A DNA stretch of 64,000 bases from Crotophaga sulcirostris (Eukaryota; Chordata; Aves; Cuculiformes; Crotophagidae), in the NCBI GenBank assembly GCA_013397455.1, contig VYZB01000055.1:1879985-1943984 (forward strand), in the 5' to 3' direction. The notes under the pieces are model-generated. The model had not been told where the DNA came from. It did not search any database and saw only the letters and a program-made list of their open reading frames with translations. Made by a program: the position numbers and the translations under genes. This document shows, in pieces, positions 51,859 through 63,800 of the stretch; within the stretch, counting starts at the first letter, position 1; every line of letters starts with the position of its first letter.

Positions 51859-51961
51859 TGTGGTACTAACCATCCTAGCGGATGGGGGATTTGTCCTACA
51901 GTGCCCGGTGATAACGGATAATAAGGAGATATATCTGGAGGATGTGGAGGCCTTGGAATTC
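51859..51961 (-). CDS. TCF7L2: TCF7L2 exon ending in the LVPQ motif (human-style exon 7)
   Basis: This exon has 103 nt: two bases completing Gly, 33 codons from [10 protein letters not shown] to GWLVP, then CA. The acceptor is 'ccatag' and the donor 'ccaca|gtaagg'. The Pro-rich sequence is part of the regulatory domain between the beta-catenin-binding region and the HMG box. The last four residues, LVPQ (Q completed by the next exon), form a known optional motif of TCF/LEF proteins linked to repression. An internal donor 12 nt earlier would remove exactly these four residues and is listed separately. Confidence 0.96.
51866..51871 (-). promoter_or_regulatory. TCF7L2: Alternative 5' splice site removing LVPQ
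   Basis: On the sense strand the exon reads GGATG|GTTAGTACCACA|gtaagg. The internal GTTAGT is a usable donor and lies exactly 12 nt before the main donor. Splicing there ends the exon at 51871, and the next exon's first G completes TGG, so the protein reads W-Q-G instead of W-LVPQ-Q-G. Optional LVPQ is established for TCF7L2. That both sites are used in this species is inferred. Confidence 0.8.
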
Positions 51962-54100
51962 CTATGGAAGAGGAACATAAAACAATGTTAGTACTGAAAT
52001 ATGGAAATAAATAAAAGAAGGAAAAAACCCACATTTTTCTAAATTGCATCTATTTATTTTTATTACAATACTCATGGTTTAACTTTGTGTTTCCAAAAGC
52101 TTTTTCACAGGCTTATTTTATAAAGTGAGCCTCTTGGCATCTTGTTAAATGAGATTCAACCAGAAAAATCGATGTGATTCGCTCCCTCATTCACCTCTGC
52201 AATCAGAGATAATTATTTCGTTATTTAAGACGAAAATTTAGGAGACTCAGCTATATTTTCAGTACGAAGCTGTGTTAGCTGCTGTTCTTAAACACTCAGC
52301 AGAAAGATGGTCCCTGTATCAACTTCATAGTTATTTTAGTCTCCGAGTCACCAAAGGAGCACATGCCCTACCCATACTTTGATTGTGTACCCAACAGCAT
52401 AATGTTACTCCACAGTAACCACCAAAATGAGCTACAAAGTCACTACAATTGCAAATTATGTTTGCTTTTGAGCAAACCTAGGAAACCTTCTTGAAACCTA
52501 GGAAACCTTCTTGAAACCTAGGAATGGAGAACCCCTGGAAGTGCTTGCTAAAATGAGGGGGCAGGTGCTGAAGGTGTGCAGAGGAGGACAGAGCACCTAT
52601 CCAACCTCTCGGAAACCGGTGCTGTTCCTACTCAGAGAGCAGAAACCAGCTCCAAATACAAGCCTCAAATCTTAAAGTTCCTTACCTTAAGACCAAGTAG
52701 AAATTACTCAGAGGAGTAAGGGTTACAAGGCTGCGTCTTTCAATTAACAAGCCAGAGCACAATTACACAGCAGAAGCAAAATTAAAACACAGAGCATTAA
52801 AAGGAAAGGGTACTGTGTTCATGGCTAAAAACTATTTTTTTAAGTCACTCAGGAAGCTTTTAATCTTTAAATTAAATCTCCTTGTGTGACATTTTCATGC
52901 AGACATTGCTTTTTCTCCATTACAAAACCCAAACAGATTAACTAGGCTTTAACCATCCGGCGAGCTATTTGCACACTTGAAAGAATGTTCAGAGAAGAAA
53001 AGTAAACAGTCTACAGACGTTAATCATATGTTTTACGATAACCATTTAAAAGCTATTCCCTGTACAGCCATTATTTAAATGAGAGGTTGACTATGCCATT
53101 CACTTGCAATACCCAGGGATGGCGAGATGGATTCCTTTTAAGCCATGTGAAGTTAGCATTAAGCACAATTAAAAGGGGGCCCCAACTGAAGGATAGGGAG
53201 TGAAAAACTGCTAATGCACAGCCTCATTCAAGGGTTGGACTTTAGATAAATTATCTGCATACGTTAGGGTCGACCCAGAGTGATTTCTTTGACAAGAGTT
53301 CTGTTTCTGATGTACATTCCAATTAACTAGCTGGGATTTGGTTTAACAAAACCAAACTCACTGTCACTAGGAACTCAATGCAGCCCGAAGAAAGAAGATT
53401 GACACTGTTTGACTTCTCTGGGCCCTCAGGTTAAACAAGGACTCTTAAAAAGTTAGAATAACATGTAAATTCTACTCCTGAACACCAATAAATCTAGTCA
53501 AGGTTTTACGCGGTGCTCTATATTCAAGAAGACTGCCCTTCAGGCTGAACTGAGAGTTGGGTAGACTTACATTGGGGAAAAGAGTTGCAAGTGTAGAGCT
53601 GGAGCTAAGTAGTTAGAGTGGATGAAAATTCAACATTACAGGAGAAAAATGGCTGAACTCCTGACACAGAAACAATGGGATTTGGGGAATTAAAAGAGGT
53701 TCATTTTGAAACCGGTCATGACCCACCACCTTTAAAATTCCAGCTGCAATTTTGTAAGTGCAGATCACAGAACGTACATGTTTAACTCTCTGGGTCGCGC
53801 ATGCAAACCAAGCACTTGGTAGATCCAACTGCTAGGTGGGGTATCATGCTTGCAAAGAAACACACCTGTGAACGACCCCACACATGCAAAGCTGGTGTCA
53901 CTCTGCAAAAGCTGTATGAAAACTCACCCACTAGGTTTCCTTCTGAAGCCTAATTGGCTTAAAACGAATCTATTTTGTCTGTGTTCTTGCACACGTTTGA
54001 CATTTTACATGCACCCTTTGTTGCTCCAGCATGGGAAATCCTTCCTCCCGCACGCCATCCCCCGATATGCAAAATGGAAAGGATCCACCCACCCACCTAC
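51962..54100 (-). other. TCF7L2: Intron between NLK-site exon and LVPQ exon
   Basis: A 2.1 kb intron. It holds a short 20-bp tandem repeat at 52474-52523 and no recognised mobile element. Confidence 0.8.
52474..52523. repeat. 20-bp tandem repeat, 2.5 copies
   Basis: The unit 'aaacctaggaaaccttcttg' occurs at 52474-52493 and 52494-52513, followed by a half unit to 52523, with no mismatches. Confidence 0.95.
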
Positions 54101-54233
54101 CTGTTTTGGGATCTACGTCGGCTGGTAAGTGTGGAGGAGGGTTTCCCGGTGTGAAGTGCTCATTGCTGTACGTGATAAGCGGTGTAAGAGGGTGTACATG
54201 GTGTGGGTGCTGCACAACTGGCACTTTGTTAGA
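54101..54233 (-). CDS. TCF7L2: TCF7L2 exon with NLK phosphorylation sites (human-style exon 6)
   Basis: This exon has 133 nt and 44 full codons plus one base, beginning [10 protein letters not shown] and ending PADVDPKT. The acceptor is 'cttgacag' and the donor 'acag|gtaggt'. It enters in phase 0 and leaves with one base, which the next exon completes as Gly. The two Thr-Pro sites in [10 protein letters not shown] and NEHFTPGNP are 11 residues apart. That matches the known NLK targets Thr178 and Thr189 of human TCF7L2, whose phosphorylation reduces DNA binding. The His/Pro-rich stretch belongs to the context-dependent regulatory domain that binds Groucho/TLE. Phase-0 entry matters because an alternative first exon ending on a codon boundary could splice straight into it. 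Confidence 0.96.
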
Positions 54234-57200
54234 CTGTCAAGAGAAAAAAGGTCGATGGCATTAGAGGAGTGTCAGGTACTCCCCACTGCAGCACAAGGCA
54301 TGGTACACAGAAATCTGAATACCCAGGATTTCAACATGATCCTCAGACTTTTCCAGATCCTTTCTCGGCGTCACCCTTACAGTTTTCCCACCCTCTTGTT
54401 TAAAACATCCTCGTACACTTTCCCTGCTCGAGTTTATTTAATCTTTTTGACCTGTTAAGCTCCCGTATGGAGCAACAGCAACTCTTTAAAATGTTTCCTT
54501 TTCATTTTATAATCTCATGCTTCACTTCGAAGACGCAGGCAGGCTCCTCAGTGAGGGGCTGACAGAGTCCCCCATTTAATTAGCACGACACCCAAACGCT
54601 CACTGACCTGCAGGTCTTTTCCTTTCCCCTTCCTGTCCTCACTTTCAGTTCTGCATTTTACTGCTCATTGCAAATACTCCAGATAAAAAGCCTTTGTAGT
54701 GCTGGAGTATTCCCTTCATCAGCAAGCATTAAGCTGACAAGCGATCACCTGCATATTTTATATATATATATTTTAGAAGAGCTGATTAATTATCAATTCA
54801 TCAGAGCGCACTAATAAATGGAAACTGGATACTGATGAATTAGGCTGCTAAAATATTCAGCTATATAAATAATGGCAAATAAAACAGATAAAGCCATTGA
54901 CATGAACACTCTTGTGGGGGGAACAATCACGCAGATATCATGAGGATTTTCTTGTCACATTCCTAGATCTGGGAGGGGAAAAAAATCTTTTTCTTAACAA
55001 CAATAAAAAAAAAAAAGGAGTGAATGAATGAAAGGAGAAGGCAGGCTGAACTGTAACTTACCCTTACAAGATCACAAAGAAAAAATTAAGCTGAAACAAG
55101 CGAACTGCTGGACCATTTACTGTGAGTAATCCAATTGCAAAAAACCCTATTCCCCATAGAGGATTTTCACTAAAATCCTACAACAGGGACATTTAACCAG
55201 ATTAGGTACCAGCAAAGATAAAGAGGCTGGTATTAGATGATGAATGGATTAGAGTCAGGTTTCATTTTAGAATGTGTCTTCATTTCCTTTTATTACTTTA
55301 AGTAAGGAACAACTTGCATTAACATCAAGTAAAAGGAATCACATTAAAATAAAGTAGCGATGCCACGGTGGGCTCCAATAGCGCCACTGCCGTTCAGGGT
55401 GTGCCAGCACTGTCCTGCTCACCCTCCTGCCAGAGGACAGCTCCGACCCCACTGCTCACTCCCCAGCACCCCCAAACACACATCCTCACCACGCTGCTTT
55501 GGACCTGTTACCATCTATCTGATCTTGGTTTGAACACTCTGAGCTTGCCTTAGAAGTATTAAAAAAATCATTCTTTGAGCATTATTTTCTAGACTGGGAG
55601 GAAGGAAGATGGAAGGCAGACTGAGAACTATGAGGAAAAGAAACATCAGTCTTCCCCCAAATAAACAAGAAGTCCCTCCATCATGCTTTCGTCAAGCCAA
55701 GCTTCAGCTCTGGCTCCTCCAGCCATCCCCACCCAAGGAGCCTCCCACATCCTCTGCCATTGTAGCTATTTGACTCACTCCTTTGAGAACCTGCATAAAA
55801 AGAGTCCATCCAAGAGAAGAAGCAAGACAAAGAGCAGTGCTTACGCTTCCCACAATTTTTACCATGTATTTCTTTTTGCAGCCCTTCCACGGAACAATTC
55901 CCCTCTAATACCACACTTGTGCACAAGAGAGTCCCACATCAAGTAGCCACAACGCAGGATAGCGCCCAGTTGTGACAGTCAACATTATGAATTACACCAC
56001 GTTGTGTTGGCTGGGCTGCAGGTCAGGTCTTCTGCCAGCTGTACGACCAAGGACAACTTTCGGCCGCACAGATCCATAATGGTTTCACACCAGAGGAGCT
56101 GAGGGGATTCAGTCTCTTAATACAAAATGCCAGCGGAGATGATCTAACCCAAAATCTGCTCTCTTCCAAGTGAGCCCATCTAAGCAGTCCAAAAGTATCT
56201 GAAAGGTTTGGCAAGGGCTTCACATAACACATTACACACTGTGCAAACGAGCAGGAATCTACTCAACCACACATGGCATTATATGTCAAATGATCACCTG
56301 ATCCGGTTCACAAAAACAATCATTCCCAATAAGAGAGATTTTTGCTGCCCGAGATTCATGTGAACTCTTGCTATTAGGTGACCTCCAGCATGGCTGGTAG
56401 CTCCTCTAACTGTGCTCTCCCAACACTACCTTCACATCACTGCAAAAAACTCAGATCCTGACAGACACTGAGGGCTGTCTTCCATGGACAGCTTACTTTT
56501 ATAGGAAGTAGTTAGTTAAAAAAATAAGTGACAGAATAACATCACGCTTAAGCCGACAAGCAAGAAACAACACAAGAGGAAAGCTGGACGTAGATGCCTG
56601 TATCACCAAAGTCAGATCTACCATAAGGGGTTACATGTAAACTGTGGGGGACTGCCACCCACTGCTTTGATATACCAAGACCCCACACAAGATCGCCACA
56701 GAACTGCACCAGTGCTAAATAAGGATGCACTTTGACTTACCACCTTTCAGAGAAAAATAAAAAGGAAAAAAAGAAATTCAACAACCAAGAGTGTGACCCT
56801 TAGTTTGCAAACTTTCCCCCAGGTAGGTCTCTTTTATTTGGGTGACTGCCTCACAGTTAAGCAGACAATTCATACAAAGGGTACTGGATGTAAGGTTAGA
56901 ATACTTTTTTGCCACTCTGATGATGCTGGAGAAGAATTATGCGAGTGTGGGGAGAATGCACCAGGGAAAAAAGGGAAACTGTCATCTATGTGCTCAAAAA
57001 TATGCTCTTTGGGACAGAGGAGTATGATTCCCTCCAAATCAGTCCATATCTGTATCACTACCCCAGGCTAGGTTTGTATTTGGGTTTGCATTGTTTATCA
57101 CACATTTGGAAAAGGGACCGTAACTCTGCTGAGAATAGCAGGCACATTTTGCAAGGCAAGCTAATCATGCATAATATGCTAAATAAGCTGCTCTTTAAAA

Positions 57201-57265
57201 GCAGCATTCCTGAAGTTAACTAAGCTTCCTTGGAAAAAAGAAAAAGAAAGGACTAGCAGGGAAAG

Positions 57266-57345
57266 AGCAGGATTAATCCCGCACAAGCATCTTCCTTTGA
57301 AGTCAATGGGAGCTCTGCCTGAGTAACAAGTGTGGTCCTAACCCC
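57266..57345. repeat. Possible fossil repeat ('tgaagtcaatgggagct')
   Basis: The run 'tttgaagtcaatgggagct' followed by 'ctgcctgagtaacaa' resembles an old palindromic amniote repeat whose core reads TGACTTCAATGGGAGTTTTGCCTGAGTAA. Similar but weaker pieces occur near 43210 and 45075. Family not assigned. Confidence 0.35.
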
Positions 57346-58539
57346 ATCCACTGGCAATGAAAGGTAAACCACAGAAGCCATCAATAGGAGACACCTGTAA
57401 GATGACCTTAGCCGTCCCCCTGCAAAAGGCCCTTCTCCAATATACACTCACCAGTACTTTATCAAGGATAGTTTTAAGCTAAAAAGCCGCTGCGAGATGC
57501 AGGAATTTCTCTGGCAACTTGAAGAAGTCCATTTCTGGCCGTGTCAGGCAGGGAAAGGGGAGTTGTGCTGCTACGCACAGATTAGCATCAGGGCATGCAG
57601 GAACAGGAGGAGAACAAGTGGAGATTTAGGAAGAGAAATCCCAGCATCTACAAAGTACCAAGTCATCTGCTGATAAATCACTCCCCTCCACCGAAAGCCG
57701 GAGTCTCATACGCTGGGTTAGAGGGCATGGTAAAGAATTGCAAAAAAACAACAGAAGTTTGCTTTTCTTGATAACCCCTGCCTGAAGCAAACCAGAGGAA
57801 ATTGTCCCCATAGGGACTCAACTACTAAATCTCTCTATATGAATTTGAAATGCTTCTGGGAGTGCTTAAACACAGATGACTTTAAAGAATAATGGAGCCC
57901 TGGAATGAAGAAAGAAAAAAAAAAAACCACCACAACAAATTTTGGACTGATATATGTTTGAGGGGGATACTGAGCTCCATTTAGCCTAAGTTCTGATAGG
58001 TGCCTTTAGGGAACAAAAAGAATATCTGAACTTCAGATTTAAACTGCAGGGGATTGCGTGTATAAATTGCTGTGTATTAGTCTTTGTTGCATGGTAAGGA
58101 CATTTCATTAACAGGATGAAAGATGCTTCTGTGCGTATACAGCCCAATTTAATACACCCCACCGATGAATACTTCCCATTTATTGAAGAAGTTAATACAT
58201 GCTGTATAAATCAATAGCTCCTAAGTCTCTGAAAACAACATAAGACTTGCACGAGATGAAACATTGTATTGTTGAGCACACAAAGAGAAACCAACCTTTA
58301 AATAGGAAGAGTTTGTTACTGCAATTTCGGTTTGCAAATTCAGAGCTTGTTTGGCTTTGGTAATAAAAACACGGTATCAAGTCGAAGGCAGAGAAAAAAC
58401 ATGACAGCAAGGCCAAAAGATTTGTCCTTGCCAGGATAACATGGTTTTAGTAAAAGCAGGTTTGTAAAAAAAAAAAAAAAAAAAGCCACCCATGCTGCAA
58501 ACAAGTCATGGTGCCATTGCAGCATGGAAGTGGCCAAAG

Positions 58540-58850
58540 GCAAACGGCCGGTGAGAGACTGCTCTGCTGCATCCCCAGGCAGGCAGCCAAGGGCAGGGCA
58601 GGGGGGATGCTCCTGCCCCACCACAGCCTGGAACTGGTGGCCACCTGCACAGCTCCGGTGGCCGAAGCCAGGGAGGGACCCCTTCCCCAGGCCACCTTTT
58701 AAGTGCTCTGCAAGTCTCAAGCCCTGCTTGTGCTGCCGCCGCCGCAGCCACCCGCAACGCAGAACGTGGTGTGGGAGGGGCTGGTGAGGCACGGGCACCC
58801 CAGACCCCCAGAGCCCCCTTCCCTCCCTCCACCGTGGGTAACCCAGCAGG
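58540..58850. other. Isolated GC-rich island in the 5' intron
   Basis: About 300 bp of GC-rich sequence, with about a dozen CpGs including a CCGCCGCCG run, begins some 55 bp after an A18 tract at about 58468-58485. Open frames run through it on both strands, but none has convincing splice signals or a recognisable protein. It may be a small CpG island or simple GC-rich intron. Confidence 0.4.
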
Positions 58851-61800
58851 AATGAGAGTTTGCCATTCACCTTAAAACCTATTAATCAAGACACTGAAAA
58901 CAAATGGAGCTAGAGCTCCGCCTGTCTTTTTCTTTGCCATGTCCTCCTCTTCCCAGTTTCCCCATCGCTTTCCCTTTCTGCAGAAGAAAGATGGGCCCTG
59001 AAAGTGCCTTTATGAGCCTAATACAATAAAACAAAAGCAGCACAGAGGAGGGTTTGTCAGCCTTTCCCCCTCCTCCCAGGGGGATGCAGAAGGTCGAGAG
59101 TGGTCTTGAATTAGCAGACCCTCCTGGAGTTGCTCCCTGGGCTTAGCAAAGGGTACCATTCAACACCAGTGCACATTAAAAAACAGGTTTAGAACTTGTC
59201 TCCCTGTATTTTCCAGATGTTGCTATTGCAGTTATGCCATGGCCAGTGAAATGCTAACAGATGTTCCCGAGCTGCTCTGCAGCTCTAAAGATGCTCCTAA
59301 GAGGAGCTTCTTTTTTTCTAAAGTTTGATCTCTCCTTGGCTCTGCCTAGGAGTGATGCACACACATCCAAATCAGAAAACTAAGTTGCAAGAAAAGGTAA
59401 ATCCCAAAATATTGCTGCAAATATTGGAATATTCTTCTGTTTCCAGTCAGGGTCACCAGCACCCAAAGCAAGGCACCCATCAGTAAGCCCCAGGGATCAC
59501 CCACATCAGCATCCGCTCCAGGTGGCACCCGGAACTTCAGTAAGGAAACTGCAAACCTTTAAGGTTAACTGAAAAGCTAAAGCCAACCAAACCCACCAGC
59601 TGTGTGTAACTCACATCCTCATCCCCTTCTCAAGTATAAAAATTCAATGCCAGTGATGAAACATCCCCTGAAAAAACATGGAAGATTTAATTATACCCAG
59701 CTCCGTTTAACTCCTAGATTAACGGTTTATTTTTTTAAGGATGCTTTCACACCTGACAATGCATTTTCTCCTGAAAACTACTTCCCCTTGCTCCATTATG
59801 GCTGATACAGTGGCCTGAGCCCTTTCACAATTTAATGTAGCTGATTTCTGCCTAAGGTCCTGCCCTAAGCTAACTGCCCATTGTAGCAGGAGACAAGGCC
59901 TCCATTGATAATCACAACTCGCCCTGCTAAAAAAAGGCTCATTTTCTTCTTTCACACAAATGATGACAGGAGCACTGACAACCATGTGCTGGGACAATAT
60001 CCCCCCCAGACACAGCTTGACAAAAAAAAACAAAAAACCAACCCCTCCTTGCCCTGCCCTTAATAACAAAAAAGGAGGGGGACACCACACTTTTGCATCC
60101 TTCTGCTTCTTCCCTCTCCCTCCCTGACCATTTTCCAGGCCACCGAGCACCTACCTGCTCCTGCCAGGGCTTTCCAAAAAAAAAACAAAAAACCACAACC
60201 CACCCTATTAGCAATCTCTCAGACAAAACAAGAAAATCAGCTTCCTGGTTTGAAGTGTCCAGCAATTCATTCAAGAAAAGAATAGTTTTCTTTTTTTCTC
60301 CCCCCCCTTTAACTCCGATGAAGTGCCCCCTGCATACTGGAGCACTAAGCTTGACATTTCCAGCATCCTTCCTGCACGGGAGCAAAGGAACTGAGGGGAG
60401 GGGGTGGGTAAGCCAGGGTTTAAGATGTTCAGGACATTTCCACTTAATTTCACCAAAAGGCAATTATGGGAAATGATCTGGTGACAATTAGCATATGCCA
60501 AATCCTCTAGTGTAAAAGGGGGAAAAAAAGGGGGGTTTAGCCATCTAATTACTGCCTGTTAGTTCTTCCGCAGGAGAATTGCAAGCACTGGTGGTAAAAC
60601 GTTGCTAAGTGTGCTCACACTTTGCTTTCAGGGATGTTGTGGACTGCAATCTTACTGCTACGGTAGTTGGGGTGGGTTTTGTTTATTCTTTTAAAGTAAA
60701 ATAAGAAACTTGGGGGTTTAAACACAAGTTCCGTGCCCTTGGGCCATGTGGTGTTAGTGTAATGTCAGGTCAGAGGCAGACAAGCACCTGCTTAGACACA
60801 GCTGTTTACACTGAGATCTTTCAGGATCACCTGGAATTGCACTGATGCCAGGTTAGATTTTACCACACTCATTCTCTTCATGCTTTATTGACAAAGAAAA
60901 AAGCACTCTGCTGCCCCTGCTCTGCCTGATCCTGGCACACACATTTGGACCCCAGAGTTATCCCAGCCACTAGTCCAGAATCTGTGGCCCAGCAAGCCTT
61001 CCACTGTATCTCAAAATTATTGCCTGATTACACCAACAGGTGAATTTCCCCAAATGAGAAGGACAGGGCAGTGCTTAGACTCATCAAGTTTTAGACACCC
61101 AGGTGCTCGGTTCTATTTCTTCCATTACAAAAGGAGAGGCACAGTCTCTTCCCCAACCTGACAAACACTTGGTGCTTTCTTAGCATGCTTTACTTAATTG
61201 CTAGACAGATATTATCTCTTGAGAGCAGGTGAGCCTTCATTCGTGTCTAACAATGCAGAAAGCAGAAATATTTGGCATAATCAGACTAAAATCAAAAGCA
61301 ACTGCTCTCTTCAGCAGCATCAGGACAAGGTGTGCTGGGCCCACAACCACTGAGCAGAGACTGGTGAAAGAGGAGCAGGTCTTCAAGAAACTGTCCTCAA
61401 CATCAAGGGGGTGGAGAGAAGAGAGACAGACAGCGTAATAATGGAAGCACCAAAATTTGGAAAAGATGGGAGAAAAGAAGGGAGAAGTGAATATAAGCAA
61501 AAGGGTGCTTAGACCTTACTTATTGCATGTTCTCTATGAATACCTACTAATGCAACTTCACTTACTGCCTGGTGTTCTCTAAAATGCCACTTTTTAAACA
61601 GCTCTATTTCTTGCATATAAATGACATATTTCAGCACCAGACAGGCATACACAGTAAGGAGAAATAGCTCCACTGATTTCATGAGGGTATCTGTGACTCC
61701 TGTCTACAGCCAGAACTTGGATGGGAGGCTGCCAAAAAACTGCAAGAAATTTATAAAATTACCATGCATGCCTCTACCCACTTGCATTTGGTAATTTCAT

Positions 61801-63044
61801 TAATAACAGCATTATTAAAAACGCACATACCTGGCTTAAGATACGATGCCAAGCTTTCAGTACAGCTTTTTAAAATGTAATATTCACAAATTACAGCAGA
61901 CTGTGCTCAATATCGATACATAATATCTGTAGCAAATGTATATTAAATAGCTTAACAAATAACAAAGCTCAAAAAAAAACCCCATTCTAATGTGCTAAAA
62001 ACATTAAATGCTACCACAAAACAACTGAGCAATGATATTAAGTCCAGATCAATTGTTTCTTGAGTAAATTAAACTAAGTTTCCCTAAAAACATGATGTTG
62101 AACGTGTAACGGAACTGAAACACCTTGCAAATATTCTGTTAAAAAAGAATCAGGCATGTTTATACAGCGCTGTCAGGCCTTTCACCAGAAGTCCCAGGAA
62201 AAAGAATTCCTCTAAATGTAAACCGCTTATGAGATCTCATCACCAGCCAGGTAAAACATGTACATACAACAACATGCAGTGAAAAGAGAAACATCTAAAT
62301 AACAGTCCTTTTAAATTAATTAATTTCAGATGAATTATACAGAATTTTGCTCCTTTTTTATCCAAGAAAAAGCGAATAAATCACCTAAGCTACTCAGGCA
62401 AAGGTATCACAGAGTGCTGAAGTGATGGAAATCCTCCTCCTGGATCAAGTGACTCTCTAAGCAAGCTTGGCAGAGTTAGAAAACAGCAGAAAACTCAAGA
62501 TTTCCACAAAATCTCTGGTGAAAACGCCCTGCCTTCTAAAATTCTTAAACACATTTCTATTTGCTGTGTATAATTGTGGGCAACGTAAAGAATTGGCTGA
62601 AGGAGAGGTTTATTTTCTCCAATCGATATTAATAGGAGAAAAAGTCTCGTGGACTTGTGATAACGAACATTGAACCCCTGTGTCAAAACACACGCTACTG
62701 CCTATTTATCAACATTCAGTATTATTTTTCACATGCCTTCATCACTGCATGAAATCATTTTTATGTAGCGCCCCTAAAATTTTCATCTTTCACATTACAG
62801 CTGAGCTTTCGGAAGAATTCAGAAAATTAAACTAATTGTCAACTAAACACAGGACCAAAAGCACCCAATTAAAGCCAATACATACTATTTTTAATTTTTT
62901 TTTTTAAAAAGAAAAAAATCTTGTTCTGTGTATGACAAGAGTTAAACCATTCCATCTCCACACCCCCTTAACTGTAACAAATGTGCCCTGCTACAAATCA
63001 ACTTTTTCTCCTTAAAAAAAAAAACAAAACCCAAACAATTTTAC

Positions 63045-63241
63045 CTTCATGGTTTCAGAGTTAAGGAAATATCGTACTGAACTGCAGAAAGCTTTGAAGT
63101 GGCCCCCTCCGCCCCAAAGGAGAAAAAGAAAAGCAAAGCTAGTGATGTCATGGTCACTGTGTGAATGTACGAGTGCGGATGCAACGCGCGGCGAACACAC
63201 GCGCGCACACTTCTCCCTCGCTCCGAACCATTGTTCAGCAT
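63045..63241 (-). promoter_or_regulatory. TCF7L2: Candidate alternative first exon, ATG-AAG joined in phase to SNKVP exon
   Basis: The sense strand reads GAAACCATGAAG|gtaaaattg, with ATG at 63048-63050 and a donor right after the second codon. Splicing to the phase-0 exon at 54233 would give [10 protein letters not shown], a TCF7L2 lacking the beta-catenin-binding domain. An intronic promoter making dominant-negative Tcf7l2 is established in mouse (intron 5, Vax2-regulated). An upstream out-of-frame ATG at 63239-63241 opens a frame ending in the TGA that overlaps this start, so the transcription start would need to lie below it, or a uORF would operate. The exon's 5' limit is unknown. Confidence 0.5.
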
Positions 63242-63800
63242 CCAGAAATCAGCCCCTCAAACCTGCTCGACACCAAACACCCCCCACCCCTCAAAACACA
63301 CCCCGATCCCACCCTGGATGCGCGAGACAAAAAAAATAAAAAAAAAAATTCTTCCCTCCCCACTCACCCCATCCCCCCTCAACTTTTCCATAAACCGAAC
63401 GCAAAAAAATCAAGCAGAGGGAAGGGCAAAGAGGAGGAGTGGAACAACTCTGCCCCGCTGCACCGTTGTGCCGCAACGGAACAGCGCTGCCGCTCGCTGC
63501 TGTAAAATTAAAGTGTCATCGAAAAGTCGTGCTTCCCCCTACTAAAAAAGCCTGTTACCATAAAATAAATAAATAAAACCAACGGCGCTAACAAAGGTCA
63601 CAGCTGGAGATGCTTGCTTGATTTCCCCCCCCCCCTTTTTTTTTTCTTGATTCCACGCAGGAGGAAAGAAAAGGAGAGCGAGAAAGGGGGAGAGGGAGAG
63701 AAGTCACATCAGAAGTTCAATGGTCAAGACGGAAAGCGCGCACACAGAAAGTGCTACTCACCCAGCAATTCAAATTGAGATGCCAGCAGCCGAACTGCTG
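63165..63800. promoter_or_regulatory. CpG-rich stretch, candidate intronic promoter
   Basis: By eye, roughly 30 CpG dinucleotides fall in about 630 bp, nine of them clustered in about 45 bp at 63170-63212, against an intron that is otherwise nearly CpG-free. It contains a sense TGACATCA (CRE-like) near 63143-63150 just downstream. No TATA box is obvious. Promoter function is inferred from CpG content and the donors nearby. Confidence 0.5.

Larger units (their letters stand above)
54234..63044 (-). other. TCF7L2: Large 5' intron, partial
   Basis: Intron upstream of the NLK-site exon. It holds an AT-rich possibly conserved block at about 54720-54960, a fossil repeat near 57266-57345, an A18 tract and GC-rich island at 58.47-58.85 kb, and otherwise nothing recognised. 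The canonical preceding exon was not found. Confidence 0.7.

Noticed and set aside
58340..58870. 176-residue minus-strand open frame in the GC-rich island
   Set aside because: Long because GC-rich DNA has few stops; contains a poly-Phe run from the A18 tract and no known domain or splice sites.
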